From NCBI GenBank assembly GCA_013153955.1, contig JAADDM010000138.1, forward strand, positions 1 to 7,492: a stretch of DNA of 7,492 bases. The letters are read 5' to 3'. Made by a program: the position numbers and the translations under genes. Origin of the DNA: Gammaproteobacteria bacterium. Its GTDB lineage: Bacteria; Pseudomonadota; Gammaproteobacteria; Thiomicrospirales; Thiomicrospiraceae. Each line of letters starts with the position of its first letter. The first letter of the stretch is position 1. The notes under the pieces were generated by a model. That model saw nothing but the letters and a program-made list of their open reading frames with translations, searched no databases and was not told the origin of the DNA. Positions 6,909 through 7,492 of the stretch are shown one piece after another.

Positions 6909-7492
6909 ATGGCTTTTACTCTTCCTGAACTCTCTTACGACTACAATGCACTAGAAGTGTCGATTGATGCGCGCACCATGGAAATTCACCATACAAAGCA
7001 CCACAACGCCTACATCACCAACCTAAATAATGCCATTGCCGATACGCCACTCGCAGACCAATCGCTAGAAGCGATGATGGCTAAAGCGGGAACACTTCCT
7101 CCTGCCGTTCGTAACAACGGCGGTGGACACTGGAACCACTCGTTCTTCTGGGATGTGATGACCGGTGACAGCATGGGTGGCCCAACTGGCGCATTAGCAG
7201 ACGACATTAACGCAACGTTTGGTAGCTTTGATGAGATGAAGGCTAAATTTAATACTGCGGGCGCAACCCAGTTCGGCTCAGGATGGGCATGGTTAACCGT
7301 TTCTGCGGAAGGCACGCTTGAAATTTCTTCTACGCCTAACCAAGACAACCCATTAATGGACTGTGCAAAAACACAAGGCGCCCCCATCCTAGGACTTGAC
7401 GTTTGGGAACACGCCTACTACCTACGTTACCAAAACCTACGCCCTGCTTACATGCAAGCTTGGTGGGATGTGGTTAACTGGAACAAAGTATC
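6909..7492 (+). CDS. sodA: Superoxide dismutase, Mn-type of the Fe/Mn family, C-terminus cut by window edge
   Basis: Converts superoxide to hydrogen peroxide and oxygen, probably in the cytoplasm since no signal peptide is seen. The 194 visible residues include nearly the whole protein; probably only about ten are missing. The four metal ligands are present: H27 (in MEIHHTKHHN), H77 (in GGGHWNH), D164 and H168 (in DVWEHAYY). The outer-sphere glutamine is at Q145 in NQDNPLM, and the alternative position before the second histidine ligand is glycine (NNGGGH). This is the manganese-type arrangement; iron enzymes usually have glutamine there (AQVWNH). Cambialistic use of either metal cannot be excluded, so the sodA symbol is less certain than the family. 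The ATG has AAGGAG (6896-6901) 7 nt upstream. Confidence 0.96.
   Translation, partial: MAFTLPELSYDYNALEVSIDARTMEIHHTKHHNAYITNLNNAIADTPLADQSLEAMMAKAGTLPPAVRNNGGGHWNHSFFWDVMTGDSMGGPTGALADDINATFGSFDEMKAKFNTAGATQFGSGWAWLTVSAEGTLEISSTPNQDNPLMDCAKTQGAPILGLDVWEHAYYLRYQNLRPAYMQAWWDVVNWNKV

Noticed and set aside
7010..7387. Long open frame antisense to superoxide dismutase
   Set aside because: It overlaps a conserved gene in full; its translation shows no recognisable domain and has no ribosome site or promoter of note.
1..7492. Mobile element, defence system, CRISPR array or biosynthetic cluster
   Set aside because: No transposase, integrase, nuclease or repeat-spacer pattern was found on either strand; all coding regions are accounted for by conserved genes.

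Overview
This window carries ordinary bacterial chromosome genes and suggests a gammaproteobacterium. The evidence is a bacterial-type multifunctional Cca with an HD domain, a small YcgL-domain protein, a TolC-docking RND adaptor and purine-rich Shine-Dalgarno sites, most of them 7 nt from the start. Base composition looks moderate, near 45-50% GC by eye. A lineage such as the Thiotrichales or a sulfur-oxidiser relative is a guess only. I see no insertion sequence, phage gene, CRISPR array, tRNA or rRNA.

Positions 1-3729 (minus strand) hold a two-gene efflux operon. The membrane-fusion adaptor comes first and the inner-membrane RND permease second, joined by a 4-base ATGA stop/start overlap. 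The permease runs off the left edge, so only its first 816 residues are visible. Together they would form a proton-driven tripartite pump with a TolC-like outer-membrane channel that is not in view. The leader at 3730-3917 holds short direct repeats but no convincing promoter.

Positions 3951-6265 (minus strand) hold cca (tRNA CCA-end addition and repair) and, upstream of it, an atypical short-chain dehydrogenase-like NAD(P)-binding protein of the NDUFA9-like group. A clear intrinsic terminator separates the two genes. It also shows that the longest cca frame starts too early: the supported start is a TTG at 5204 with a strong ribosome site. A weaker terminator follows cca.

Positions 6266-6452 form a divergent control region with a minus-strand promoter candidate, a perfect 11-bp inverted repeat, and a plus-strand promoter with a consensus extended -10.

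Positions 6453-7492 (plus strand) hold a YcgL-domain protein, a long hairpin lacking a T-tract, and a manganese-type superoxide dismutase that runs off the right edge.

I did not find a convincing undescribed system. The points most worth checking are the long hydrophilic N-terminus of the permease, the terminator lying just before cca, the palindrome in the divergent region, and the loss of both catalytic positions in the SDR-like protein.
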